Source: Acinetobacter bouvetii (GTDB taxonomy: Bacteria; Pseudomonadota; Gammaproteobacteria; Pseudomonadales; Moraxellaceae). Taken from it: a stretch of DNA of 64,000 nucleotides. Below are positions 46,716 to 56,006 of the stretch, piece after piece (the stretch's first letter is position 1; each line of letters opens with the position of its first letter). The position numbers and the translations under genes are program-made. The DNA is taken from positions 62,001-126,000 of the forward strand of contig NZ_CADDTS010000022.1 of the NCBI RefSeq assembly GCF_902753875.1, in the 5' to 3' direction. The notes beneath the pieces were generated by a model that searched no databases, was not told where the DNA came from, and saw only the letters and a list, made by a program, of their open reading frames with translations.

Positions 46716-46946
46716 TTACGGACGTTGAAAGCGTTGTAAGGTATCTTGCAAATAGTAATTAGCCATAGCTACAGGATGTTTAATTACATCCTGCACTTCA
46801 ATAGTGCCCTGAAGCTGACCCGGTTGGTGGCAATGAGGGCATTTGGGATATGTCGCCAAAATAGCATCTGCCGTGTATTTGTGCATATAAACCGTTTTGC
46901 ATGATGAACATTTAAACTTTATCGGCATTTTAGGAGCAGCAAGCAT
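46716..46946 (-). CDS. Small zinc-ribbon protein, copy 2
   Basis: From the Met at 46946 (MLAAPKMPIKFKC) the protein has 76 residues; the Met at 46928 (MPIKFKCSSCKTVYMHKY) would give 70. It has CSSC and CPHC pairs about 20 residues apart, followed by a tail VQDVIKHPVAMANYYLQDTL that matches copy 1 at 46333-46554 in pattern (D-x-x-x-H-P). The longer frame to 47021 has an unlikely N-terminus. The two copies suggest a local duplication. It is followed by the palindrome at 46684-46706. No function is known. Confidence 0.62.
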   Translation of the reverse strand: MLAAPKMPIKFKCSSCKTVYMHKYTADAILATYPKCPHCHQPGQLQGTIEVQDVIKHPVAMANYYLQDTLQRFQRP

Positions 46947-47021
46947 AGTATAGGTACTACCGTATATTTTTTGCGCAAATATACCTGAATCTTGTTGCAA
47001 AAATAAGACCCGAAATGACAT

Positions 47022-47045
47022 AAAAGGGGCTGATTAACCCCTTTT
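47022..47045 (-). terminator. Terminator of nfsB
   Basis: AAAAGGGG/CCCCTTTT with loop CTGATTAA lies 18 bases after the nfsB stop codon on the minus strand. The tail is short (ATG after four U). Confidence 0.7.
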
Positions 47046-47063
47046 ATTGTAATTAATCGTTAA

Positions 47064-47717
47064 TTAGAGCTGAGTGAAAATTTCTTCACGGTTTAGGCGT
47101 GATTTTGGCAGTTGAGCATTAAAGTCAGTTTCACTGCGGTAGCCGAGGGTCATAAGCACCGATGGAATTAAACCTCTTTCATCTAATCCCAATTCCTGAT
47201 TAATGATCTGCTCATCAAATCCACCTATAGGCGTAGCATCAACACCTTCAATACCAGCAGCAAGCAACAGCTGACCCAGTGCAATAAAGGTCTGGTTTTC
47301 CGCCCAGCGCTGAATGTCGCCTTTTTCATTGCGATAATAATCCACATAACCGCTACGGCTGTCCTTTTGTCCCTGTTTGGCTTTTTCATCTTTAAAACGG
47401 CCACTCAGGTCATCCTGAGTGAGCAGGGTCGCTAAGTGTTGTTCTGAAATGTCTGCTTTGGTACAGAACAGGATGGTATGTGAAGAATCTAAAACTTTAG
47501 GCGCATTGTAGGCGTATTTTCCGACCAGTGCTTTGGCAATGCGCTGTTTTGCGGCATTGTTATCTGCGATAAAAAAATGCCAGGGTTGAATGTTGATTGA
47601 GGATGGAGTCAGACGCAGGATTTCTAATAAACGCTCAAACTGTTGTTGGGGAATTTTTCGATTAGGATCATAGGCTTTGGTGGTGTAGCGTGATTTTGAA
47701 ACGTTTAACAAATCCAT
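47064..47717 (-). CDS. nfsB: Oxygen-insensitive NAD(P)H nitroreductase NfsB type
   Basis: NfsB is an FMN enzyme that reduces nitro-aromatics and quinones by two electrons. The 217-residue product from the Met at 47717 begins MDLLNVSKSRYTTKAYDPNR, closely matching E. coli NfsB (217 aa). Other shared segments are TPSSINIQPWHFFIADNNAA, VLDSSHTILFCTKA, and the end PKSRLNREEIFTQL. An upstream ATG at 47732 would add five residues. It is divergent from hpaI. Confidence 0.9.
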   Translation of the reverse strand: MDLLNVSKSRYTTKAYDPNRKIPQQQFERLLEILRLTPSSINIQPWHFFIADNNAAKQRIAKALVGKYAYNAPKVLDSSHTILFCTKADISEQHLATLLTQDDLSGRFKDEKAKQGQKDSRSGYVDYYRNEKGDIQRWAENQTFIALGQLLLAAGIEGVDATPIGGFDEQIINQELGLDERGLIPSVLMTLGYRSETDFNAQLPKSRLNREEIFTQL

Positions 47718-48036
47718 GAATGCGGTCTCCACGATTGAATATGGATTTATTTTAACTGATTATTCAACAGAAAATCTTAGAACAAATCTTCCAATCTTTA
47801 TACTTTGGCATGATCAGATGATTCCTAGAATGACGCAATCCTGTATTCCACGCCTAATATATTCTAAAAAATACACATCGTCGCGAATATAGATGACGTA
47901 TCAATAGTCCTAACTTCCTCAATAAAATGAGTTATTCATAGTTATATACAATGACTAAATACGAAATCGATATTGGTACTTTGTGCTAAATGGCGTTTAA
48001 TCAAACAATCACATCGCCTTTAGCTTGAGTCGGCCC
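47718..48036. other. Divergent intergenic region nfsB/hpaI
   Basis: The 319-base gap holds no gene. It must contain the promoters of nfsB and hpaI. AT-rich stretches such as TATACT at 47799-47804 could be -10 boxes. No clear repeat or operator was found. Confidence 0.45.
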
Positions 48037-48834
48037 ATGATAGATTATACAAACCATTTTAAAAGACGATTACAAAGCCAGCAGCAGATTGGCTTGTGGG
48101 TAGGTCTGGCAGATGCTTATGGTACTGAAATTGCAGCCAATGCAGGCTATGACTGGCTACTCATTGACGGTGAGCATGCACCCAGTGATTTAAGAACGAC
48201 ACTTTCACAATTACAAAGTATTGCAGCATATCCATCACAGGCTGTGGTGCGTCCACCGATTGGTAGTGTGCAGCTGATCAAGCAACTTTTGGATATTGGG
48301 GCACAGACTTTATTGATTCCAATGGTGGAAACGGTTGAGCAAGCAGAGCTGATGGTGAAAGCAGTGCGATATCCGCCACAAGGGATTCGTGGTGTGGGTG
48401 CGGCCCTTGCGCGTGCTACGCGCTGGAATAGCATTCCTGACTATTATGCAACGGTGCATGAAAACATTTGTTTGCTCATTCAAATTGAGTCGGTCACAGG
48501 TCTGGAAAATCTGGATGACATTCTTAAAGTCGATGGTATTGATGGCGTGTTTATTGGCGCGGTCGATTTGTCTGCGACCATGGGCTATGAAGGTAACCCG
48601 AATCATCCTGCAGTACAGGAAGCGGTGATTGATGCCATTCAGCGTATTCGTGCAGCCGGTAAGGCAGCTGGAATTTTATCGACACAACATGAAGCCACGC
48701 AGAAGTATTTAGACTTAGGCACTGAATTTGTCGCTGTAGGTGTGGATACCAGTGTGCTCATGAATTCGCTGCGTGAACTTTTGGCCAAGTATAAAGATGG
48801 TGCGGAAGTGATGAAAACTGAGGGTGGTTATTAA
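48037..48834 (+). CDS. hpaI: 4-hydroxy-2-oxoheptanedioate aldolase (HpaI type)
   Basis: HpaI is a divalent-metal class II aldolase that cleaves 4-hydroxy-2-oxoheptane-1,7-dioate to pyruvate and succinic semialdehyde at the end of homoprotocatechuate breakdown. The 265-residue protein matches E. coli HpaI strongly: QIGLWVGLADAYGTEIAANA, YDWLLIDGEHAP, IKQLLDIGAQTLLIPMV and YPPQGIRGVGAALARATRWN. None of the other hpa genes is present nearby, so it may serve a different acid. The start is taken at ATG 48037; a TTG four codons upstream is possible. Confidence 0.88.
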   Translation: MIDYTNHFKRRLQSQQQIGLWVGLADAYGTEIAANAGYDWLLIDGEHAPSDLRTTLSQLQSIAAYPSQAVVRPPIGSVQLIKQLLDIGAQTLLIPMVETVEQAELMVKAVRYPPQGIRGVGAALARATRWNSIPDYYATVHENICLLIQIESVTGLENLDDILKVDGIDGVFIGAVDLSATMGYEGNPNHPAVQEAVIDAIQRIRAAGKAAGILSTQHEATQKYLDLGTEFVAVGVDTSVLMNSLRELLAKYKDGAEVMKTEGGY

Positions 48835-48919
48835 TCTCTAATATGAGCTTCTATAGTACGCAGTATGGAGTTTGAATGACTTTAGCTGTATGTAGAAGCT
48901 CAGTGATCAAAAATTGTCG

Positions 48920-49639
48920 TTAATAAGCCCAAGTCTTTAATTCTAATTTTACATTTTTTTGCTTAGGATCAATCTCTAAAATCTGGGCTTCATGTTCGCG
49001 CCAATCACCTAATACGATTCTTTGTTTATCTTGTAATTGATGAATTTCAGGACGATGAGTATGTCCATGAATCAACACATCCGCATCCTTTAATGCGAAC
49101 TCAACGGCATCTGCATTGACATCCATAATGTCATAAGATTTGACTTGCTTGGTTTCAGCACTTTTTTTACGAAAGCCATTGGCAATTTTCTGTCTGAAAC
49201 TTAAGGGTAAGTTTTTTAAAAAACCTAAAAGCAGCGGATTACGAATAATTTTACGGAATTTTTGATAAGAGACATCGTCGGTACAAAGCAGATCGCCATG
49301 TTCAAGACGAATGTGATAAGCCCCAATTGTTAAGTGATCAATATCTTGGAGTAGATGACCATTAAATTTATCTAGGAACTTTTGACCTAAGGCAAAATCT
49401 CGATTGCCGACTTGGAAATAGATTTGATTTCCGGCTTGATTAAACTCCTGCAAGGCATTAATGATTTCGTCTAACCACGGGGCAGTGAAGTCATCACCAA
49501 TCCAGGCATTGAACCAGTCACCCAAAATATAGAGTTGGGTATTTCTATCTTTATAACTGTCTAATAAATCCAAAAACCCCCGAACGAGTCGAGGGTGTTC
49601 AGGTGACAAATGTAAATCTGATATAAACAGATAGGTCAC
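48920..49639 (-). CDS. lpxH: UDP-2,3-diacylglucosamine diphosphatase LpxH
   Basis: LpxH splits UDP-2,3-diacylglucosamine to lipid X and UMP at the inner-membrane face, following LpxD in lipid A synthesis. The 239-residue protein shows the metallophosphoesterase motifs: YLFISDLHLSPEHP, YILGDWFNAWIGDD, VGNRDF, LEHGDLLC and HGHTHRP. Its end is shorter but family-like. The start is a GTG at 49639, directly preceding TYLFISDL; the longer frame to 49711 runs through an intergenic repeat and is rejected. ppiB lies upstream on the same strand. Confidence 0.93.
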   Translation of the reverse strand: MTYLFISDLHLSPEHPRLVRGFLDLLDSYKDRNTQLYILGDWFNAWIGDDFTAPWLDEIINALQEFNQAGNQIYFQVGNRDFALGQKFLDKFNGHLLQDIDHLTIGAYHIRLEHGDLLCTDDVSYQKFRKIIRNPLLLGFLKNLPLSFRQKIANGFRKKSAETKQVKSYDIMDVNADAVEFALKDADVLIHGHTHRPEIHQLQDKQRIVLGDWREHEAQILEIDPKQKNVKLELKTWAY

Positions 49640-49657
49640 GGATCTTTTCCTTGTCTT

Positions 49658-49756
49658 AAAATCCCTCCCAACCTCCCTTTGAAAAGGGAGGAGCACCGAC
49701 ATTAATTTCATATTGAAACTCCCTCCTTTATTAAAGGAGGGTCGGGGAGGATTTAA
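49658..49756. repeat. Intergenic palindromic element between ppiB and lpxH
   Basis: The element has near-identical ends: AAATCCCTCCCAACCTCCC at the left, and at the right the complement of AAATCCTCCCCGACCCTCC. Inside are two hairpins, CCTCCCTTT/AAAGGGAGG (49672-49691) and CCTCCTTTA/TAAAGGAGG (49721-49740). The design matches the element at 1066-1163. It sits in the ppiB-lpxH gap and would be part of the mRNA. It looks like a short non-coding repeat of the MITE or REP kind; that label is inference. Confidence 0.7.
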
Positions 49757-49759
49757 AAA

Positions 49760-50269
49760 TTACTCAGAAATGATTTTTGCAGATTCGATTACAACGTTTT
49801 CTAAAGGAACGTCAGCGTGGTAACCACGGTTGCCAGTGCGAACACCTTTGATTGCGTCAACAACGTCTAAACCTTCAGTTACTTTACCAAAGACTGCATA
49901 ACCCCAACCTTGAGCAGTTTTGCCCGTGTGGTTAAGGAAAGAGTTGTTTTTCACGTTAATGAAGAACTGAGCAGAAGCAGAGTGAGGTGCTTGAGTACGC
50001 GCCATTGCGATCGTACCTACATCATTGCTTAGGCCGTTATCTGCTTCGTTTTCAATTGAATCACGAGTTGCTTTTTCTTTGAAGTTTTCATCCATGCCAC
50101 CGCCCTGGATCATGAAACCGTCAATAACACGGTGGAAAATTACGCCATCATAAAAACCATCACGAACATATTCCAAGAAGTTAGCAACAGTTTTAGGTGC
50201 TTTTTCTGAGTTAAGTTCAAGAACAATACGTCCTTTATTGGTGTTTAATTCGACTTGAGGAAAACTCAT
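49760..50269 (-). CDS. ppiB: Cytoplasmic peptidyl-prolyl cis-trans isomerase (cyclophilin)
   Basis: This cyclophilin catalyses proline isomerisation during protein folding. The 169-residue protein has no signal peptide and contains the cyclophilin core: [20 protein letters not shown] (with catalytic Arg in FHRV), [18 protein letters not shown], and [17 protein letters not shown]. Size fits the E. coli PpiB group (164 aa). It stands upstream of lpxH with an intergenic repeat between and is divergent from glnS, an arrangement (ppiB-glnS-lpxH region) also seen in Pseudomonas and E. coli. Confidence 0.95.
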   Translation of the reverse strand: MSFPQVELNTNKGRIVLELNSEKAPKTVANFLEYVRDGFYDGVIFHRVIDGFMIQGGGMDENFKEKATRDSIENEADNGLSNDVGTIAMARTQAPHSASAQFFINVKNNSFLNHTGKTAQGWGYAVFGKVTEGLDVVDAIKGVRTGNRGYHADVPLENVVIESAKIISE

Positions 50270-50435
50270 TCTATAATCTCCTGATCATGGACAAAAAAAG
50301 CCATGGGTTTTTGGTTGAGAGAAGCATAAGCAAACTGTAAACTACAAGGCAAGCAAAAACGTTATTTTCTTTGTTAAAAACTCTGAAAAGCGTTTTAATT
50401 ATCCTATTTTATCTTATAGAAGTGATTTATCAACT

Positions 50436-52160
50436 ATGAAGCCGAATGATGTTGTTTCATCCCTGCCAAATAACCCGACAACAAGTACTCAACCTGTCGA
50501 TGCTGCGCAGCAAGAACAACAGCCGGGCTTAGATTTTGTACGCCAAGTCATTACTGATGATTTAGCTGCAGGCCGTACACAACAAGTAATTACTCGTTTT
50601 CCTCCAGAGCCGAATGGATATTTACATATTGGTCACGTGAAAGCGATTTGTTTGAATTTTGGCATTGCCAAAGAATTTGATGGTCTATGCAACCTGCGTT
50701 TTGACGATACCAACCCAGATGCTGAAGAACAAGAATATGTAGATGGTATTGCCAATGATGTGAAATGGTTAGGTTTTAACTGGAACGGCGAGCCACGTTA
50801 TGCATCAAGCTATTTTGATCAGCTTTACACTTGGGCAGTTCAATTGATTGAACAAGGTGATGCTTATGTGGATTTGCAAACCCCTGAAGAAATTCGTTTA
50901 AACCGTGGTAATTTCGTAGAACCAGGTAAAAACTCGCCACAACGAGATGCTTCTATTGAAGAAAACCTGGCGCGTTTTGAGCAAATGCGTAATGGTGAAT
51001 TAGGTGAAGGTCAGGCTGTACTTCGTGCAAAAATTGACATGACATCTCCTAATGTTCACATGCGTGACCCTATTTTGTACCGTGTATTGCACTCTGAGCA
51101 TCATCAAACGGGTGACACATGGAAAATGTACCCAATGTACGACTATGCGCATCCTTTATCAGATGCTATTGAAGGCGTAACGCATTCTTTATGTACTTTG
51201 GAATTTCAGGATCACCGTCCATTCTATGATTGGGTTGTTGAGAAAGTTAAATCTCCAGCGGTTCCACATCAGTACGAATCTAGCCGTTTAAATGTCGATT
51301 ACACCATTACCTCTAAACGTAAATTGCGTAAATTGGTTGAAGGCGGTTATGTCAATGGTTGGGATGATCCACGTATGCCAACCGTTGTCGGCATGCGCCG
51401 TCGTGGTTTCACCCCTGAAGGTTTGCGCGATTTCTGTAAGCGCGTGGGTGTATCTAAAGTTGATGGCAGTATTGTTGATGTTGCCATGCTGGAATACTGC
51501 ATCCGTCAGTCTTTAGAAAATACCGCTGCACGTGGTATGGCAGTGCTTAATCCACTGAAAGTGACTTTAACCAATTTGCCGGAAGCGATGGACTTGACGC
51601 ATGCACGTCATCCAAACGTTGACATGGGCGATCGTATTATTCCTTTAACTTCGGAAATTTACATTGACCGTAAAGACTTTGAAGAAGTACCACCGAAAGG
51701 CTTTAAACGTTTAATTCCAGAAGGTGAAGTGCGTTTACGTCATGCTTATATGATCAAATGTGATGAAGTGGTTAAAGATGCTAATGGTGAAGTGGTTGAA
51801 CTGAAATGTTCAATTGACCCGGAAACTTTGGGTAAAAACCCTGAAGGGCGTAAAGTGAAAGGCGTGGTGCATTGGGTATCTGCAACAAAAGGCGTTCCTG
51901 CTGAAGTTCGTATCTACGACCGTTTATTCACTGAATCTGATCCGGAAGTGGGCGATGACTTCCTTGCCAACTTGAATCCTGAATCATTGAAAGTGGTTCA
52001 AGCGGTAATTGAACCTGCATTGGCTGAAGCGAAACCTGAAGATCGCTTCCAGTTTGAACGTGAAGGCTACTTTGTGGCAGATCAATATGATCATACTGCG
52101 CAAAAGCCGGTGTTTAACCGTATTCTGGATTTAAAAGACAGCTTTAAGCCTGGTAAATAA
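50436..52160 (+). CDS. glnS: Glutamine--tRNA ligase
   Basis: GlnRS charges tRNA-Gln with glutamine. The 574-residue protein has a short unconserved N-terminal tail (about 28 residues). The class I catalytic core has the HIGH motif in [26 protein letters not shown] and, near residue 290, [20 protein letters not shown] as the KMSKS equivalent. A C-terminal beta-barrel anticodon domain follows, with INPGD-type segments. Length is near the E. coli protein (554). It is divergent from ppiB and ends in a terminator at 52236-52266. Confidence 0.97.
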   Translation: MKPNDVVSSLPNNPTTSTQPVDAAQQEQQPGLDFVRQVITDDLAAGRTQQVITRFPPEPNGYLHIGHVKAICLNFGIAKEFDGLCNLRFDDTNPDAEEQEYVDGIANDVKWLGFNWNGEPRYASSYFDQLYTWAVQLIEQGDAYVDLQTPEEIRLNRGNFVEPGKNSPQRDASIEENLARFEQMRNGELGEGQAVLRAKIDMTSPNVHMRDPILYRVLHSEHHQTGDTWKMYPMYDYAHPLSDAIEGVTHSLCTLEFQDHRPFYDWVVEKVKSPAVPHQYESSRLNVDYTITSKRKLRKLVEGGYVNGWDDPRMPTVVGMRRRGFTPEGLRDFCKRVGVSKVDGSIVDVAMLEYCIRQSLENTAARGMAVLNPLKVTLTNLPEAMDLTHARHPNVDMGDRIIPLTSEIYIDRKDFEEVPPKGFKRLIPEGEVRLRHAYMIKCDEVVKDANGEVVELKCSIDPETLGKNPEGRKVKGVVHWVSATKGVPAEVRIYDRLFTESDPEVGDDFLANLNPESLKVVQAVIEPALAEAKPEDRFQFEREGYFVADQYDHTAQKPVFNRILDLKDSFKPGK

Positions 52161-52235
52161 TTCAAAATAATCGATGCACTGCTTTGACTGAGTACAAGCG
52201 TCTGCGTTTACTCGGTTAAATCATTACTGCAAGAT

Positions 52236-52266
52236 CAAAGCCTCATCTCCGGATGGGGCTTTTTAT
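52236..52266 (+). terminator. Rho-independent terminator of glnS
   Basis: AAGCCTCATC and GGATGGGGCTT form a stem with one wobble pair, followed by TTTTATT. Confidence 0.85.
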
Positions 52267-52401
52267 TGGTAGCCATCATCAATTCTAAGTCTATATACTT
52301 TGGGGGAGCTCAGTCATCCGAGCGATTTATTAGCATAAAAATAATATTCAATCAGAAAGTAATTGTGCTATCACTATAAGAAAAAGCTGAGGGTCATAAA
52401 A

Positions 52402-52863
52402 ATGAGTGTTGTCATAGAAACCCAGATGTTAATTCGAAAACCGGTTGCAGAGGTTTTTAATGCCTTTGTCGATCCTGAAATTACCAGCAAGTTCTGGTTT
52501 ACTTCATCTACGGGACACTTGATTGAAAACACCACTGTAGACTGGTATTGGGAAAAATATGAATTGACCAGCAGTGTTTATGTGGAGAAGCTGTTTAATA
52601 ATGAACTTATCCAGATTATCTGGGGAGAACCCAAGAGTACGGTAGACTTTATTTTTGAGAAGTTAACAGAACAGGAAACTTATCTGAGAATTCGAAACTA
52701 TGATATTTCTTTAGAAGACTCGGCCTTGATTGCTTTTGTGATTGATCAGACTGGTGGCTTCACCACAGTGCTCGATGGCTGTAAAGCCTATTTGGAGTAT
52801 GGCGCGCAGTTAAACCTGGTGAATGACAAGTTTCCGCCATTTGTTGAAATGGGTGTTATTTAA
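52402..52863 (+). CDS. SRPBCC/AHSA1-like domain protein
   Basis: The 153-residue protein has the START-like helix-grip pattern: RKPVAEVFNAFVDPEITSKF and WFTSSTGHLIE near the start, IIWGEPKSTVDFIFEKLTEQ in the middle and a C-terminal helix GGFTTVLDGCKAYLEYGAQL. Many AHSA1-like proteins bind hydrophobic ligands or act with ArsR regulators, but no regulator stands nearby. The start at 52402 (MSVVIETQM) fits the domain; an upstream ATG at 52363 adds an unmatched 13 residues. Confidence 0.78.
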   Translation: MSVVIETQMLIRKPVAEVFNAFVDPEITSKFWFTSSTGHLIENTTVDWYWEKYELTSSVYVEKLFNNELIQIIWGEPKSTVDFIFEKLTEQETYLRIRNYDISLEDSALIAFVIDQTGGFTTVLDGCKAYLEYGAQLNLVNDKFPPFVEMGVI

Positions 52864-53011
52864 TCTAAAGATAAATAATTATTGATCAATGCTTAAGCCT
52901 TCAATCCTCAGATCGATAGGATGTCATCCTGTAGCTAGGTCAAATATTGCTACTTCAGGTTAAAGACAATTGAAATTTTATGGCTGGATCTGGCGAGATA
53001 AGCCAGTTTAA

Positions 53012-53548
53012 TCACTGCTTGGGATCCTGTTCTTTTAACATTAAATAATTTGGGATACGGTTGTTTTTGGCTTTATCCCGTAACTTTTTCTTAATGTACA
53101 GCACCAGGGCAAAACAGGTAGTGGTGAGGGTCAGTAGCATACTGTTCATAAAGCTCATGATCGAGCTGACATAACCAATGGTGGTCAAACGGTTCATCAT
53201 GCGAATGACTTGAGGGCTACTTTCAATCCCGGTGATGGCCCATGTACATAAGTGTTCGCAGTTGTTGATAATCAGGTGGTACTGGTTTTCGTGCATACGC
53301 GAGCGCATACGTCGTACAACTTTACGACCCGTGAACTTCGGATTGTGATATTGCTGGATAATAATGCTTTTACCAAAACTGAATTTTTCCAGTGAGGTAA
53401 TTTCAATGGGACGTTTCTTGAATAAATGAGCAAAACCTGAATAATGAATCACCCGCCCACGACCTGCATAAATGCCGTGGTGGGAGTATCCAAGGTGTTT
53501 AACGATAAGATGTGCCCCTAGAGGAAACCGTATTTTCTGCTGTTGCAT
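53012..53548 (-). CDS. LRAT (lecithin:retinol acyltransferase)-domain membrane protein
   Basis: The 178-residue protein has an NlpC/P60-like LRAT domain: GAHLIVKHLGYSHHGIYAGR with the catalytic His, YSGFAHL, and LIINNCEHLCTWAI with the catalytic Cys (residues about 113-125). A hydrophobic stretch (about 138-165, SIMSFMNSMLLTLTTTCFALV) anchors the C-terminus in a membrane. Relatives are acyltransferases or phospholipase-like enzymes; bacterial roles are mostly unknown. It stands alone between an SRPBCC gene and a divergent phosphodiester-glycosidase-like gene. Confidence 0.8.
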   Translation of the reverse strand: MQQQKIRFPLGAHLIVKHLGYSHHGIYAGRGRVIHYSGFAHLFKKRPIEITSLEKFSFGKSIIIQQYHNPKFTGRKVVRRMRSRMHENQYHLIINNCEHLCTWAITGIESSPQVIRMMNRLTTIGYVSSIMSFMNSMLLTLTTTCFALVLYIKKKLRDKAKNNRIPNYLMLKEQDPKQ

Positions 53549-53696
53549 GATGACGTTTAGCCAATAAAGTTACAAATGTATTTTATTGATGTAGTTTACT
53601 GCTTCTTAATAAAAGAATCGACTATTTCACTGAGTTGAAGGGCTTTTTATAGAGAAACTACATCACAGTTTAAGATGGAATACCTAAGCATAAACC

Positions 53697-54470
53697 ATGA
53701 GTAAGTGCTTTATGAAGAGAAAATTGTTGATTAAATGTGCAGTTGTGGCTTTGCTCGGTTTTAGCGGTATAGTCCATGCAGCTGTTTATCCTCAGCACTG
53801 GCAAGGTGAGGTGCTGGATGTAGATGTGATCAAGGTTGATCAGCCACAGAACTTACGCCTATTTTTAATGCATAGCCAAACTCACCAGCCTTTGCGTAAA
53901 TTCAGTGCTATTCAGCAGCAACTGAAGTCTTGTGAAAAGCTCAGCTTTGCCATGAATGCAGGCATGTTTCACGCAGATTATTCACCCGTTGGATTATATG
54001 TGGAAGCAGCCCAGCAAAAGCAAAAATTAAGTACCGTTAAACAAGGCTATGGCAATTTTCACATGCAGCCAAATGGGGTGCTGGCCTGGAATCAACAGGA
54101 AATGATGATTGCCACTACAGAAGATTATCAAAAACGTAAGTTTGATGCAGAATATGCTACCCAATCTGGCCCAATGCTGGTCATTAATAAGCAGATTAAT
54201 CCGAATTTTTTAAAGGATTCCGATTCGTTAAAGAGACGAAATGGGGTGGGGATTAAAGATCAAACCCTTTATTTTGTGATTAGTAATACGGCGGTGAGTT
54301 TTTATCAGTTTGCACTATTTTTCCAAAAAAAACTCCAAGTACAAAATGCTTTGTACTTGGATGGCACTATCTCAAGTGCCTATATCCCTCAATTGAAGCG
54401 CGCAGATTCACACTTCAATTTGGGACCGATGATTGCCTATATTGATCAGCAATACTGTCCTTCGAACTGA
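53697..54470 (+). CDS. Phosphodiester glycosidase-like exported protein (DUF2233/NAGPA)
   Basis: The 257-residue precursor has a signal peptide ending near residue 28 (VALLGFSGIVHAAVYPQ). The body has the NAGPA/DUF2233 pattern: LSFAMNAGMFHADYSPVGLY with the conserved N-A-G-M-F, FHMQPNGVLAW, ATQSGPMLVINKQIN, and NALYLDGTISSAYIP with catalytic-type L-D-G. Family members cleave GlcNAc-type phosphodiester caps or related bonds in the periplasm. Either ATG 53697 or 53712 may be the start; neither has a strong ribosome site. The gene is convergent with the FadL-like gene. Confidence 0.8.
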   Translation: MSKCFMKRKLLIKCAVVALLGFSGIVHAAVYPQHWQGEVLDVDVIKVDQPQNLRLFLMHSQTHQPLRKFSAIQQQLKSCEKLSFAMNAGMFHADYSPVGLYVEAAQQKQKLSTVKQGYGNFHMQPNGVLAWNQQEMMIATTEDYQKRKFDAEYATQSGPMLVINKQINPNFLKDSDSLKRRNGVGIKDQTLYFVISNTAVSFYQFALFFQKKLQVQNALYLDGTISSAYIPQLKRADSHFNLGPMIAYIDQQYCPSN

Positions 54471-54487
54471 AAAAAAGATCATATTGC

Positions 54488-55732
54488 TTAAAAAGTATAG
54501 CCAATTTTTAAACCATAACCGATGGCATCATTATCATTGAATTCACCAACAGTTGCTGTTGAAGAAGCACCCGGCAGAGGTAAGTAATAGGTTCCATCTT
54601 GGGCTGTTGCATCACCTAACCAGTAATATTTAATCCCGCCAGTAATAAAATAGTTGGGAGCTGGATGGAATTGTAAGCTTAGGCCTAAATTCCAATAGCC
54701 TTTGGTGGGATTTAAAATGGATGCTGGATTACCTGTGCCTGAATCCCAACCGATATCAAAAGCGCTTGACCATTGTGTTGTCCATTGTCTAGCCACACCT
54801 AAAGTCGCACTCCATTGATCCTTATGATAGTCATCCAGGTTAAAGCCGGCAGTATAACTGCCACTGCTGAGAGTGGTCGTAGCGAGTTCGGATAATGCTC
54901 CGAATTGGGTAGGACGGATCACGAAATCTTTCCAGTTGACCCAGCGAATCGTAGAGTATAGTAAAGTACTCGTGGTAACACCGGCCTGAAAATCGAAATT
55001 GACCGATTGTGGTGTTGAAATCTTGGTTTTAGCGTTTTCCACCAGTGAAAGTGAAGTACCCAAAATATCTTCTGAAACCTGAATTTTATGATCAATTTGA
55101 GAATGATAGGTCAATGCGGTTTTGAGTGCCAAATGAGGAATTTGATAAGCAAAACCAGCGATCCAGCCCAAAGCACCATCTTCTGCAAACTTGCCGTTAT
55201 AACCATCAAATTCTGCATATACCAGTCCACGAAGTGAAACGTCCCCCTTAACAGTTTGATAAGCAGGTCCGGCATACAAGTTAAAATTTTTGATAGGTTG
55301 ATAACCAAAAATAACGCTCAGGTTTTGGGTGTCTACTTCAACGTGGGTGCCTTGTTGGCTTAGTAGCGGATCGGAAAAACTGGCATTCGACTTCACTGGA
55401 TACTGTAAATCTGATCCAAAAGGTTGATCATAGAGCAGACCGAAAGACAATTGAGGTGAGAGTTGAAGCTTGAGCGCTGCGCTATAGTATTGAAAATTCT
55501 TGGCAATATTGTCTGTTGAATGATCATCACTATTGGGGGTGGCCAAATCTGGGCGAGAGTCTAAGGTATGACCGGAAATTTCAGGATCTGCTGCTGTAAT
55601 GGTGGCTTCAAAATAATGCCCAGGTTCCAGAAATGGCAGCACGGACTGTCCTGATTGATCCATTGCCGCCGCCATGCTATGACTCGAAATAAGGCTGCAT
55701 AATATTGCCAGTCTAGGATAATACGCTTTCAT
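54488..55732 (-). CDS. FadL/OmpP1-type outer membrane transporter
   Basis: The 414-residue precursor has a signal peptide (about residues 1-22, SSHSMAAAM) and a long region with alternating polar and hydrophobic residues. It ends in the canonical aromatic C-terminus YGLKIGYTF, so it forms an outer-membrane beta-barrel. Segments such as AGFAYQIPHLALKTALTYHS, VNFDFQAGVTTSTLLYSTIRWVNWKDF (in part) and FDIGWDSGTGNPASILNPTKG are typical of FadL-like fatty acid or hydrocarbon channels. Acinetobacter often carry several. The substrate is not known. It is transcribed alone. Confidence 0.82.
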   Translation of the reverse strand: MKAYYPRLAILCSLISSHSMAAAMDQSGQSVLPFLEPGHYFEATITAADPEISGHTLDSRPDLATPNSDDHSTDNIAKNFQYYSAALKLQLSPQLSFGLLYDQPFGSDLQYPVKSNASFSDPLLSQQGTHVEVDTQNLSVIFGYQPIKNFNLYAGPAYQTVKGDVSLRGLVYAEFDGYNGKFAEDGALGWIAGFAYQIPHLALKTALTYHSQIDHKIQVSEDILGTSLSLVENAKTKISTPQSVNFDFQAGVTTSTLLYSTIRWVNWKDFVIRPTQFGALSELATTTLSSGSYTAGFNLDDYHKDQWSATLGVARQWTTQWSSAFDIGWDSGTGNPASILNPTKGYWNLGLSLQFHPAPNYFITGGIKYYWLGDATAQDGTYYLPLPGASSTATVGEFNDNDAIGYGLKIGYTF

Positions 55733-55959
55733 ATATTTTCCTTTTATAGACTTATTTTCTATTTTTTGTTTTTTCTTTAATTTTTCTTATTGGCTCATGT
55801 TCTATTTATTTTTGATATTTTTATAATGCTGATAATTCATATTGCATTTAATCAGTAGAGCACTTTTGAATCGCAGAACATAGTTATTTCAGCATGAATG
55901 CGCAGAAGTGTGTATCGAAGTATTAAAATTAGACTATCTATAATTTTGACAGGCAAATA

Positions 55960-55990
55960 AAAAGGCATTTAGTTAACTAAATGCCTTTGT
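55960..55990 (-). terminator. Palindromic terminator of the 76-codon gene
   Basis: AAAGGCATTTAGTT and its complement AACTAAATGCCTTT form a perfect 28-base palindrome (55961-55988), 18 bases after the stop codon at 56007, followed on the minus strand by TTTATTT. Confidence 0.88.
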
Positions 55991-56006
55991 GTAGAGGATT
56001 CAGACT

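Noticed and set aside
49640..49711. 24-codon N-terminal extension of LpxH
   Set aside because: It lies within the palindromic repeat element and has no LpxH similarity; GTG at 49639 fits the family start.
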